Shown here piece after piece: positions 14,301 through 25,278 of a stretch of 64,000 bases of DNA. Position numbers and translations under genes: made by a program. The stretch's first letter is position 1; every line of letters begins with the position of its first letter. Under the pieces are notes generated by a model. That model searched no databases. It was not told the DNA's origin and was given only the letters and a program-made list of their open reading frames with translations. The stretch comes from Golubevia sp. BC0850 (taxonomy: Eukaryota > Basidiomycota > Exobasidiomycetes > Golubeviales > Golubeviaceae), in NCBI GenBank assembly GCA_012976225.1, contig JAAVVG010000003.1:1178001-1242000 (forward strand), given 5' to 3'.

Positions 14301-17300
14301 CTTTCACTCATCTAGGTCATAATCTCCTAATGAGACCCAACAGATCTGGAAATTTTTTCAACTACTTCACAACTAATTCAATTCATCTCGGTATCTCAAA
14401 TCGAGATTCTAGCTATTCCAACCCTGAGAATTCCAGGTGGAACATCAGGATGTTGAACGATAGTTGGATTCATGATCCTCTTGTTGGCAGAGAATTGGGA
14501 GAACTTCATAAGAAGATTTATGAGACTTTGTTGAGAGTTACTGGATTCTCTCAAATGGGAAGTAAAAGTGGAGAATCGAGACAGGGTGATGGAGAGTTGG
14601 AAAGAAGTGCGAGGAAGTTGGTTGGTCTCTTTGGAGTCGGGAAATCTGAAGACCTTCAGAAAGCCAAAGAAGGGTATAAGAAAGAGAATAAAATCCCTGC
14701 TGCGTCAAAAGGGGAAATCTCAATCCTCAGATTTGAACCTCAAGAGTTGCTCTCGCTCGTCAATTCTCTAGGACCGATTCTTCTGAGGAAGAAGCCAAGT
14801 GACTCGATCAAGGATTCTTCATCTAAAGAACGCACAGCATCAACTCAAGCTCAACACCGTCCCGTTTCTCAATCGGATCTAGACCAATTATCCTCAGAGC
14901 TAAGGAAAGAGGTTCGATCTGTCCAGAAACTTCTTCTTTCCTCCTCTTCAACGTCATCGATCCGCTCCCGGAAATTCAAGCTGTTCCACATAACAAGGAA
15001 ATTCAGCGATGGGAAGTTCATGGTCGGCTGTGAGCTTTCTGGAATTCAGAGAGAACTCTTCAAAGACAAAGCTGCAAGTACTCGAGCTACCTGTCCTGTA
15101 GCTGGTAATGCTCCTCAATTCCGAGATCGAGTTTCGTCAAAGCCTCAAGCCAGACCCTCAGCTCGATCTGACAGTCTCCAGAAATCAATTCTCAGTTCGC
15201 ATTCTCCAACTTCATCGTCCTCTTCTCCAATGGGATTCAAGACTCAAGCTCTTCCTACTTCTGTCTCGAACTCTAGCTCTGCTTATGGCTCAAGTGTGAC
15301 TTCTTCGTCCGGCTTCTCCATCTCCACTGTCGGCAACCATTCAAGAAGGCATGGGAATGGGATTGGGAGTGGAAGCGGCAGCGGGATGATGTCGAGCTTG
15401 ATGTCGAGCTCTTTCCACAGCAATGGATCTAACGCAGGTTGGGGAAGTCCGCCTGGCTCTCCTTTCGATGAAGGAGGTGGAGAGGGATTCTTCGATCTCC
15501 AAGGCGAATCCAATGGAAGTAGGGCCAGAAGGAGGAAAGACTCTTCTTCGAACGGGACTATGCAGAGATCTGACTCTCTGAACGAATCCTTGCGCTCAAA
15601 CTCGGTAGTTTTTCCATCTTCCAACGGTCATCAAAAGGAAGCGACTGTGAACGCAAATCAAAACTCTTTCAACTCCAACTCTAATTCAAGTCGTCCCTCC
15701 AAGGCCCACGTCTTCTCGTCCTTGACTCCGGTAACCAAGATCATTGAAAGCAGTCAAATTCCTCCAGGTGAACTCCGAAGAGGGATCTTCACCCTTCTAC
15801 GTCGCTATCCAATCTCTAATGAGACGTCGACTTCCCTCAGAGACCTTTTGGCGAAGGCTTCGGTTTCAAGCAAACTATCTCATGACTATGAAAGCTCTTT
15901 GCTCTTCGACAACACACTTTCGTGGTTGAACTACATCGTTTCAAGTCATCCTAGTCTAGCTTTTGGAGTCATTCAAGACGAAGGCAGCCGGAACTCACAC
16001 CGAACCTCCAGTCCCTCTTCGGAGGAACCAGCTTTCCATCCCATCCTATCCTATCTTTCAGTTCCCCTGCTCTCATCCGAGCAGTCGACCAATGCTTTCA
16101 CTCTCGAACTTCAATCTGGTCTTTCGGATCTGGAGGTTTTGAGAAGAGGAATGATTGACTCTGCTAGGTCGATCTTCGCTAGAATGTTCGAGCTCAGGGC
16201 CAAAGCTTGGTACGCTTCTGAAGTCAGAATCAATCGTTCAGTCATCCAGTCACGTGTCAACGCTCTCAATTCTCTGGAAACGACGCTCTCTCAAGCGAAC
16301 AGGGAAGCGATCATTGATGATGAAGATGAGGATGGACAGACGGACGAGAACCCTAAGCAGTGGATGCAAAGGCTGGGAGTCTATGACTTTGAAGTTGGGA
16401 AAGCTTTGGAGAAGTACTTCATGGAGTTAGATGGAGCATTCGCTGTAATCACGGGAGATGCCAATCTCTTCTTCTCCTCCCCTCTGCGAGTGTGCCCTGT
16501 TTGATTCCAGCTTATGCTTCGCAGTTGCTTACCTATCTTTCGCCATCCCTCTTCTTCCAGGTGGAAACAAGAATCACCTTTGGCTAGGACCTTTCTCTCT
16601 CCTTCATCTTCTACTACCTCGGATTCCTTTCTGAACAAAGTCATCTTTAATTTTGGAGCTGGACATCCTTCCCTTCTTCACGTTGGAGAGAACAGGTCAC
16701 AAACTCTCGTGGGATTGGAGAACTTTCTTCAACGAGTCCAACTTCTCTCTACAGGTCTCTTGCTCTCGGAATCTATGGCTGGAGCACCAACATCAGACGC
16801 CGACGATTCGCTCTCGCAGAGTCTCTGCTCGAGATCTCAAAAGCCAGAGTCGAATATGAGCTCGACTCCCGTTTTCGAGCATCAGAACAAGGAATTATCT
16901 TCGGCGTTGAGAGGATGTGGAGCTGTTGAACTTCTGAAGAGATTCGAACTTCATCCTAGTCCTCACCAAAAGATGAGAGCTCTCCTGGTTCTAGAACGGC
17001 TGGTGATAGCTCAACTTTCCATGAAACGGGCTCCTCTACCTCCGATCACTCCTCAACCTGAATCTCAGTCCTATCCTCCTGCCTCAACTCCAAAAGCTAG
17101 ATCTCCCGCAACTTCCATGGCGGATCACGCAGCTTCCAATCTTCACAAGAAGTCTTCAACTCGACCACCTTCGCCTCTAGCTACCAGAAGACCTCTCTTC
17201 ACTCGAGCCGACTCCGATCAAAGCAAAAGGACCAATAGCAATAGCACCAAGGGAGGCCTAGACTCTTTCAGACCCATGTCTCTGAGGGTTTCGAACAACA

Positions 17301-18095
17301 AAGGAAGAAGAGCTCTCTCAATGTATGAAGACCTGGACGAAGAGGATGCTGGTTCGGCTTCTGGTTTGCCTGTCAATGGTCCCAGTATTCACGAAATGTT
17401 GGCGAGTCTAGGAGTTGGTTCCACAGCTCAAACTCAACCAGAAGAAACCTCTCCTTCCGTCGTCTCTACCAAGTCCTCAACTCAACTTCATCGAAAGAAT
17501 CTGACTTCAATCTCCACCTCTAGAAGTGAAGACTCAATTCCCGAACACGATTCTCTCGTCGATTCGAATGAAAAGCTCTCCATCAGAACTCAAGATTTGG
17601 ACGACCTGAGTAGCTCGGCCGAAACTCTCTCTATAAGGTCAACAACCAATCATAGCATCAACAACAACGCTTTCAGTCCTATCAACGATTCCAATGAAAC
17701 CAGCCTAATACTCTTTGGAGACTCGATTGGATTGACTACTTCGCCCGTCGAGAAAAAGGAGAAAGAAGTCGAACCTCCAAATACCGATCAAGTCGTGAAT
17801 GCTTTGGAATCCGTTCTGTTGGATTCTGACTGCAGGCCTCAAGATCTTCTAGTCAATCTGCAGCTCATCTGCGCCTTCTCTCCAACCAGCGTTTTGGATC
17901 TCAAAGATGAGGTGAGTTCGATTGACATGTCTCATAGTCTCATTCCTCCGTACTAAACCCGTCTCTTTTGTTCTTGTTCTATTTTTAATCTCTTATCTGC
18001 AGGGAAAGGCGATGTGGGATCTCTCTCTTGCAGCTCTCTCTTTGAAGAGAGAATGCGAAACTCAATCTCAGCAACTTGGAGATCAAGAATCATAG
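11369..18095 (+). CDS. very large Ser-rich protein of unknown function
   Basis: Exons 11369-16491, 16561-17911 and 18003-18095 give 2188 residues with phases that fit. Most of the chain is low-complexity Ser/Asn/Thr and likely disordered. Ordered blocks stand out: around residue 930 (PLTIALCRRLLLVRFPAS, then KLILLLVIRWYAFTHLG), around 1210 (FKLFHITRKFSDGKFMVG), a helical stretch at about 1450-1700 (GELRRGIFTLLRRYPIS, ARSIFARMFELRAKAWYASE), about 1740-1870 (LKRFELHPSPHQKMRALLVL) and the C-terminus (QDLLVNLQLICAFSP, AMWDLSLAALSLKRE). The last block recalls fungal proteins annotated near Vps9/GTPase regulators, but I could not confirm that and do not name it. There are no membrane segments or signal peptide. 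The first intron (69 nt) is inferred because the long frame otherwise ends at 16504 just before another long frame. Confidence 0.8.
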
Positions 18096-18671
18096 ATCTT
18101 TTGTAACTCTCTTTCCGCGTTTCTGGATGCACCATTCACATTGTATAATTCACTTCTATTCATTCATCATGTTACTGTACTTCACATTTGCCACCAATTC
18201 TCATTTTGCTCTCCGTCCGAGTCTCTGTGACTCTGTCTGCTCTGAGAAACAAGAAGGAAGGTCGGAATCTGAGATTTGAGACTTCGAAGTGGCTTCACAC
18301 AATCAGTTTTTGCGTTTGAGAAGACATTACATTTCGAACTTTCATCAACAAGAAACAACAACCAGAGAAAGAGAAAGATGGTGAGAAGGTTTTAAGTAGT
18401 AAGTGAAACAAAAGGGAAACAGATATAGGAAACAAGAAAAGCTCATCAACAACAGAATGATAGAAAAGGGAAAAAGAAGGGAAAGAGGTTGCATAGAGAA
18501 TGAGAAGACAGAGCTTGAATTTGGAGGGAAAGAAACTGTTGTAAAGGGGGGTAAAAAGAAGACAGAAGCATTTTCTTCTTCTTGTTTTTTCTTCATTTCG
18601 TTTGTGATCTAGCTTGTTGATTTTTGATTTTGGCGTTTTGAATTGTTCTGTATTTCACCTTGAATTTCTCC
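18096..18671. other. intergenic region
   Basis: It contains the 3' part of the large gene and A/G-rich sequence. Open frames here (for example 18403-18612) are purine-rich and look like chance. Confidence 0.45.
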
Positions 18672-18887
18672 TTATCCTCTCCTTCTCTTTCGCTCGGAAG
18701 CAGAAGCATGCGTTGGAGGAGCTTCGGCTTTGAGGCTTAATCCTGGAAAGAGACAAAGGCAGAGAGAGAGAGAGAAGAGCAAATAGATAGTTAGTGACTT
18801 GAGTGAAGTAGTTCTTCAAAGCTCTAATGAGTCGAAGAGGTTCATTTGAGAGCAGAAGCACTAACCTTGGAGTTCATCTTCAAGCAT
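18672..18887 (-). CDS. possible tiny spliced gene (30 residues)
   Basis: Exons 18866-18887 and 18672-18742 would encode a 30-residue peptide starting MLEDELQGLSLKAEAPPTHA and ending in a basic ERKRRRG tail. The reason to take it seriously is the intron: donor GTTAGT, a CACTAAC branch-like site, a long CT tract and a TTTCCAG acceptor, all well spaced. I do not recognise the product. It could instead be the end of a longer transcript whose earlier exons I missed, or a non-coding RNA. Confidence 0.3.
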
Positions 18888-19895
18888 GGTCGGATTTGAT
18901 AGAGACTTTTTTGTTGAAACTTCAGGGATCTCTGAATTGGATCGATCGCGATAAAGTGTAGTTCAAAGTATGCAATTCAGGCTTTGAAGGTCGAGAATTG
19001 GAGCAAGGAGCGACGTTGTGGATGGAAAAAGAGAGGAAAAGTTTTTTTCTCTCGAGGACGATGTTCATTTAGAAGATTGGCTTTTCTTCGAACCCCTTCC
19101 CGACGTCATCATCTCAGAGTAGACTACCTCCAACGACTTCCCTAGAATCCACTGCGATTCAGCTAAAGTAAGGTTCGATGAATTTCTTGTAATAGTTGGA
19201 ATCGTTGGATGTTCAAATGGTTGCTTTAAAAGAAAGAAAGAATCGACAGAAGCAACAAATCGACGTCAAGGCAAAAGAGGCCTTGTCTCGCTGTCTTCTC
19301 TCACAAAATCCAAAGAGACTAGAAAGCCATCGATTCCAAAGCAGAAAGGTAAGATCGGTTTTCAGAAGATACAGCATTCTTTGGGGACAAGAAACATTGT
19401 TGAATTCACAAAGCGTTAGCAAGTTCAGCCGACCTCGCCTTAACTTTAGAGGAACAAGGATCTTTGATCGAAATGAAGCAGTAATGTTCAAAACAGAACT
19501 TTGCAAACACTTGAGGTTCACTAATGCCAATCTTTTCATCCATCTTCATAGCTCTGCCTGCTGTTTCGTTACACTTCTGCCGAGTAGGATGTACCCGGAA
19601 CATTGAAAGTCGACTCCAACATTCACAAATCACAAAAGAAAGAGAAACTGATTAAAAGCTTGTGTATGGATGCGTTGAAAGACAGAGATATTAGAGAGCA
19701 GAATATTCGAGGGCGAAAGAGAAGAGTGATGAAAGAAATGAAAAAAATGTTCGAGATGAGTTGCTGTGGAAGGCTTTTGAGAAAGAGTTCGAGTTGATGT
19801 TCATGAAGAAGAGACAGAATTCGTCAAGGGAATCATTAATGGATCGTTGAAATTGGAAGAGAAAGGAAAACACGAAATCACGAGCTTCAGCGCCT
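18888..19895. other. intergenic region without a supported gene
   Basis: Overlapping frames on both strands at 19196-19640 resemble nothing I can name. One minus-strand stretch reads SSKVKARSAELANAL, faintly like the start of ribosomal protein uL29, but it does not continue. Confidence 0.4.
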
Positions 19896-22167
19896 TTATC
19901 TAAGTTGATAAGAAGAAGTAGTGTTAGATCTACCTGCTCCACCATTTCCACCCATTCCATTAATCTCATCTTTTCTAGATTTTCCATCATCGACCTTTTC
20001 GAACATATTCCAAATCTTAAGATTCTCATCACTTCCAACAGTAGCGACCAATTGACCATTAGGAGAAATACAACTCTTGAGGATTCTACCTTCGTGAGCA
20101 GTTTTGTTCTCGTGAATCTTTTGACAGCCAGGATAAGACCATAGATTGATTGAGCAACCACCTTCTTGATGAGAGTTTTGAGAATGACCATGAGAAGACA
20201 TGATTTCTCTGTAATGCGGAGACCAGATCAAACCGGTGATCTGGGCATCGCATTCAATGGTATTGGCTCTTGCGTTTTGAGTGACGTTCCAGAAATGAAT
20301 TTTGGAATCATTGGTTCCTCCTCCTGAAGCTAGGAAGGAAGGTTGCCATGGACACCAAGCTAGAGCCTGCGGAAGAAAGGAGAGCTTTGGTTAGAGATTT
20401 CCTTCGAGGTCAAGAGAAATTGGTGGTGGGGGGGGGGGGGAAAGCTCTCACCTTCACAGCAGCAGTGTGATTTTCTTTTCTCATCTTTGGAGTATCGGAT
20501 CTTCTATCCCAAACCTTGACGATGTTGTCATTTCCACCACTAGCCAACAAAGCAGAATCCTCTCTCCACTCCAATCCAACAACACCTAATTGATGAGCAT
20601 CAGCACGATCTTTAGTGATCGAGTCTCTAATTCTAACATCATGTTCTCTGATCAAACCTGAATGAAATCCTTGATTGAAAGTCCCGTCCATGGCCCAAGC
20701 CATGACATTGATATTCATAGAGTCAGGTCCTCCACCATCTTCAATCGAAGTAGGTTTCAAAGTTCTGGTCTTTTGAAGAGTTGAAACATCATAAAGTTGG
20801 GTGTAACCAGAATCAGTTCCAATCGCTAAATGGTTTCCGTCCGAATCCCATCTAACTGAAGTGATTAAAGCAGTTGGTCCACCTCCTAAACTTGATTTGA
20901 TAGTTTCCAAATTACAGATCTCATCAGTTTGTCCAGTTTCTGAATTCCAAATATAGCAAGCAGAGGAAAGTCCAATAGCTAAATAACCAGTTGTAGACCA
21001 GTCCATTAAAGTGTGATAGAAGTTATCTCCAATTCCAGGTGCATCTAAAGTTTTCAAAGGTTCATCTGCTATTCTTCTTCTACCACCAGCTGTAAGACTT
21101 GAAGGTAAGACGTGAGACTTTGGTTTTGAAGCTGCTACTCTTGATCTTCCATCTGGAGCACAGGCCGAGGAAGGTGGAGCGGCTGAGAAAGAGAGTATTC
21201 TTTGTCCCCCTGGAACTCCACTGATTCCAACTGCTCCTGCTTCTCCTCCTGATTGAGTTAGATCTGATAAACTTGATTCGATGTCTGGATTGGCTGAGGC
21301 GATGTTGGACTCGATTCTTGAATGACCGTCTGAAGAGGAAGGTCGGCTGCTACCAGAGGAGGAACCAGTGTGATCCAAATCTGATAGAACTGATGCTGTT
21401 AAAGCGTTTGGTTTACTTGGAACTCTGTTGGCGATGTATCGATCTCCACGCTGGGGAAAAGAGATGCAGGTTGTGGGGAAGGAGAGGAAGAGATGAGCTG
21501 CTGGGGTTATCTTGGTCTTATTTTAGTACAATCCCCCTGATTTTTCTTTAGAGAAGAGTAATTGACTTTTTGATCGAAGTAATTTGAAAGTGAATTCAAA
21601 GAGTCAGAGGGTCGAAGAGGGATTATCTCCTCTTCCCAGCCTGACTACCCACTTTCAATCTCCCCCCCCCCAATCTGGCTTGCCAGGCCAGTGATTTGAC
21701 TGGAGTTCGGGGAAAATGTTGAGTTCAATCCACCCCATCTTATTTGACATAGAGGTGAACTAGCTATTGAGCGCTGGTCTTGTCCTCCCTTCCCCTTCCC
21801 TTTGACCTCCAACTCTCCTCTCTACCTCTGTAAATGGACGACGCTCAAAATACGACTATCCAATGTAACAATAAGTTCGCGTTCCAAACAACAACTTTCG
21901 CTACGCCTGCTATGCTTTACTCACACTTGAACTCTTCTCTCTTGCTACACCACCTACACCTATTGGACCTTCCCAATCCTTCTTGACACTTGACACCATT
22001 CCATCAGTCACACTTGGTAGACTGTCCTCCTTTTCCACCCCTCTAGGTCTCAGAACTCCTCTACCTCCCATTCTGGCTGCACTGGCAGCGCCCTTCTTTG
22101 GAGAGGAATCCATTTGATGGGTTGTTTGACGAGGCCCATTCTGAGCATGGAGTGGTGAATCTTGCAT
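19896..22167 (-). CDS. CDC20: CDC20/Fizzy-type activator of the anaphase-promoting complex
   Basis: Exons 21925-22167, 20452-21450 and 19896-20366 give 570 residues. A C-box-like motif DRYIANR (residues 84-90) follows a basic, Pro-rich N-terminus. The WD40 propeller starts at LKTLDAPGIGDNFYHTLMDW and runs through SVRWDSDGNHLAIGTDSG, GLEWREDSALLASGGNDN, KVWDRRS, WCPWQPSFLASGGG, WSPHYREIMSSHG and DENLKIWNMF. These are the hallmarks of Cdc20/Cdh1 proteins, which bring substrates to the APC/C ubiquitin ligase at mitosis. The DAPG and SPHYREI wording favours Cdc20 over Cdh1. The chain ends QLR, whereas the family usually ends in Ile-Arg. Both introns contain homopolymer tracts: 13 G at 20428-20440 (plus strand) and 10 C at 21662-21671. 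The start is the first ATG after an in-frame stop. Confidence 0.9.
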
Positions 22168-22754
22168 CTTGATCAATTATTGATTCTTCCTGTTCAATCC
22201 AGATTGGAGATTTGAGAGTCAAGAGAGAGAAGAGAAGAACGTTGTGACGGTGTTGTTTGGAACCCAAGCTTCGCGTTCGAAGCTTCAGACAAGTCATGTG
22301 CAGGTTTAGCGCTCAGCACTCTATGAAGTTTCGGGTCTCGATTCTCAAAGTAATCGCTTCTTCTGATTCTAATGGGTGATAATGATAATTGGATTGAAAT
22401 CAGAAGAAAGACCTGGGGACGTATTTGTGGTTGAGAGTAACCACTTCATAAAGCGCTTAGGACATCTCCAACCCAGTCGACCGCAGGACGAACTGGCCTG
22501 ACAAGACCCTCGAGATCCTAATCCTATGTGATCTGGAGTTCAGAAAAGGGTTTAGTCTCACCAGACGAGGCGGAATGGATGCGCAGGTAATCTTCTCAAG
22601 TTTTGTTGAGTCTCTCAAGCTCTACTACTTTCTTACCTCTCAGTTTAATCAACCATCTCATTTCATAAAGAAGGGATTAGGACCAATCTCCTTCAGTCAA
22701 GAGACAGAACTCAGTATTGTTCCTTCACCCCCAAGACAACTCTAGACTCAAAAC
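22168..22754. other. intergenic region between divergent genes
   Basis: It probably holds the CDC20 promoter and the upstream part of the RBR locus. No open frame or motif is supportable. Confidence 0.4.
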
Positions 22755-23950
22755 ATGGCGACTCAACAAGTTGCCACTTGTCGCGTCTGCTGACGTTCTT
22801 TCAAATTGATCACTTCCATTCAGCTAAAGAATCAAATTACAACCTCTAAAATTGGCTGCACTCTCAGCATCTGCGGTGACGGAGTCTGCAAAGAATGCTT
22901 GGAAACCTTCCTCGACCTGCGTCTGAAGAAAGTAAAACAAGGCTCAATAGCGAAATTCTTTCCGATGCACTCTCCTTGCTGCTCAACCCCTGTTACAGAA
23001 GCTCATGTCTCTGCTTCGTTTCTTTGGATAGTATCGGGCTCTCTCCAGTCTAGGTACAATCAGCAGTTGTTAATTGACAAAGGGATCGTGGTGAGTCTCC
23101 TGACTGGAGAGCTGAAGCATCGAAGAGCCTGAAATTTGGCCTAACCTCACCTGAAATTTTCAAACACATTCTTGGTGCAAAAGATGTGGAGTCTTGAGGC
23201 GGGGGAGGGGAGTGCGAGTAAGCCTTTAAAACCTGGGTCGAGCTCAGAACACAAAGGCTTTTACCTTTCACTTTGTTCACTGTCATGCCTACCTTCCCTC
23301 TGACACTTCTGTAAATAGGCCACTATGTACCTCTTGTGAAGCTCGCTTATGTCAGTCTTGCAAAGAGGAGTCACATCCAGGCAGGACCTGTCAACAAAAC
23401 CAGATCAAGCTCAAATCAGATTGGGAAATTGAATTGGCTTCTGTGGCAAGAAGGTTCGGCTACAAACAGTGTACCAGATGCAAAATCGCTATAGAGAAGA
23501 TATCAGGATGCCTTCATATTATCTGCAGATGCTGCTGCGGTGAGTCAACTTGACCCCTTCTACTTACGTCTGTCTTCAACAGATTCAGATCTCAAGTGTC
23601 TCACCACATCTGTGCTTTTTCTTTTCCCTTATTCGAATCAGTTCACAGAATTCTGTTATACTTGAGAGTCGAACCAGGTCTCAAATACCGACACTTTTAC
23701 CGACTCGCAGCTCTCTGAACCTGGCTTCTTTCACTTGCCTTCTCTGTTCCATTTGATCTACTCTGCAACTCTGAAACTTATTTCAGCTTTATGTTTCCAT
23801 CAGTTGCCTTTGCAACTGGGAAGGAAGTTCCTGTATTCATCACTAGTAAACTGTCGTTTCTGTCGACCCTTGTCATTCTCTTCTACCATCCCCTACTTGT
23901 ACTTTGCTTCTCCTTTGATTCGTTACAGATTGAGTTTCTATTATACGTAA
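22755..23950 (+). pseudogene. RBR (RING-IBR-RING2) ubiquitin ligase, apparently decayed
   Basis: Three exons (22755-23053, 23319-23539, 23787-23950) join in phase. Exon 1 starts MATQQVATCRVC, the first Cys pair of RING1, then meets an in-frame TGA at 22791-22793; the same frame continues RSFKLITS and ICGDGVCKECLETFLDL. Exon 2 carries the IBR end (RPLCTSCEARLCQSCKEESH, HPGRTC) and RING2 (KQCTRCKIAIEKISGCLHII, then CRCC). Exon 3 continues LCFHQ but lacks the remaining Cys/His of RING2. The TGA and the truncated RING2 both argue for a pseudogene. A sequencing error or stop read-through could explain the TGA alone. RBR ligases pass ubiquitin through the RING2 Cys. Confidence 0.6.
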
Positions 23951-23973
23951 AGCTACATCAAGCAAATGAGATT

Positions 23974-25191
23974 TCAGCCTGCCTCCGACGTTTTCATTTG
24001 CGGCATAGCAGAGCTAGCGGGAGAAGACATTCCTGACACATCTCGCAATTCAGTCATCATCTGTTGCATTGATCGAGGTCGGTGAGGAGCTGAATCATCC
24101 ACTTCTTTCTCGTAAGAAAGTAGTCTTAGAGCGCGGAGGAGAGCAGAGAGCAAAATAGGTGTCAGGCTTTCTTCGGTTGACAAGAAATTACCTGGACCTG
24201 CGCACTCGAAAGCTCTGCCTACTCACGTCTCTAAAGTCTCACCGCAGCTGCAGTGAGAGTGTGATTCGAACTGGTTGGGTCCTTTCCAAGTCTCCCTCTC
24301 TTGTTCTGGGACTGGTGATGCGTCCAGTGCAGAATAGCCAGGGAGTTTCATGGTGTGGAAGCGAGCTGCACACTTCGGGTAAAGAGAACAACGTGATGGG
24401 GATGAAGGTACTCATACTCATCAGTCACCGGTTCAGTTTGTTCCAGATGGGATGTAATACTCACAGATGGCAGATCGATTGGCCAACTCGATCGGTGACG
24501 TTTGACAGCCTCGTCTCCATCGGAGAAAGCTATCGTTTACTCCAAAAAATGTGAGATTCTGATGCAAGACTAACGGCTCGAGAAGAAGCCTTCAAAGCTG
24601 AGTCTGGCGGTGAGAAGTTGTCTGACCCTTCCATAGACTGATCGTTCGAAAGGAGCTTCTTCTTTTGCTATCAAGAATACAACTTCCCAGCTGTAGAAGA
24701 AAAAAAGAAGGTCAAAGTGACGGAGACGGCGTCAAGTTTCGAACGCTCGTCAGGATGTAGTTTCGAATTTCGATCCCACTCACTGATACACAGTGCCTCC
24801 TTTTAATCGCATCCCTTCTGTATTCGGAACAGGATGCGTGATCGAGAACAACTCGTTTGCCTCGTATCCGCCACATGGAAACTTCCAACACAGGAAAGGA
24901 GGGGGAGAAAGAGATTAGCAAATTGCTGGGAAGCAAAGAACGTACGCCTCTTCTTCCTTTGACTTCAGTACCCTAGATATACACTTACTCAAGCGATTCA
25001 TTCGATTCCAGAGTAACGGAAAAAGAAGTAATGACTTTGCCGTCTGCTTTCTCGGGAACGCTTAGATGAATTCTGGCTTGAACTTTCTGCCTGGGATTCA
25101 AAGCTGATTCTCCAGTTTCGACATTCGAGACATCTTTGGGATACAGAAAATTATCGTATGCCACTGTGGTGACACTTAGCTCCATACTCAT
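23974..25191 (-). CDS. arrestin-like protein (exon joins partly uncertain)
   Basis: The first exon (from ATG 25191) reads MSMELSVTTVAYDNFLYPKD and FSVTLESNESLE, beta-strand-like. The next good blocks are 24784-24881 (FPCGGYEANELFSIT, RLKGGTVY) and 24575-24690 (HWEVVFLIAKEEAPFERSVY, GRVRQLLTARL), joined in phase. L-x-GG-x-Y-x-W followed by GRVRY-like sequence is typical of the arrestin N-domain in fungal alpha-arrestin-related proteins, which often link ubiquitin ligases to membrane cargo. Between block 1 and 2 the frame passes a stretch beginning GTAAGTG and ending ATCTAG (24973-24988) too short for a normal intron, so the model there is unsure. Downstream exons to the stop at 23974 are plausible in phase but unrecognised. 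It is head-to-head with the coilin-like gene, 87 bp between ATGs. Confidence 0.5.
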
Positions 25192-25278
25192 ATCTTGAAC
25201 TTTGAGGTGAGGGGAGGATTGGGAATGCGAAATGAAGAAGTTCGAGAAAAGTCTCGTCCAGAACAACACCCTATAGTA

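Noticed and set aside
18403-18612. Lys/Glu-rich plus-strand frame
   Set aside because: Purine-rich simple composition, no homology or promoter.
19406-19633. Minus-strand SSKVKARSAELANAL resembling ribosomal protein uL29
   Set aside because: The similarity ends after 15 residues and the rest of the protein is not found nearby.
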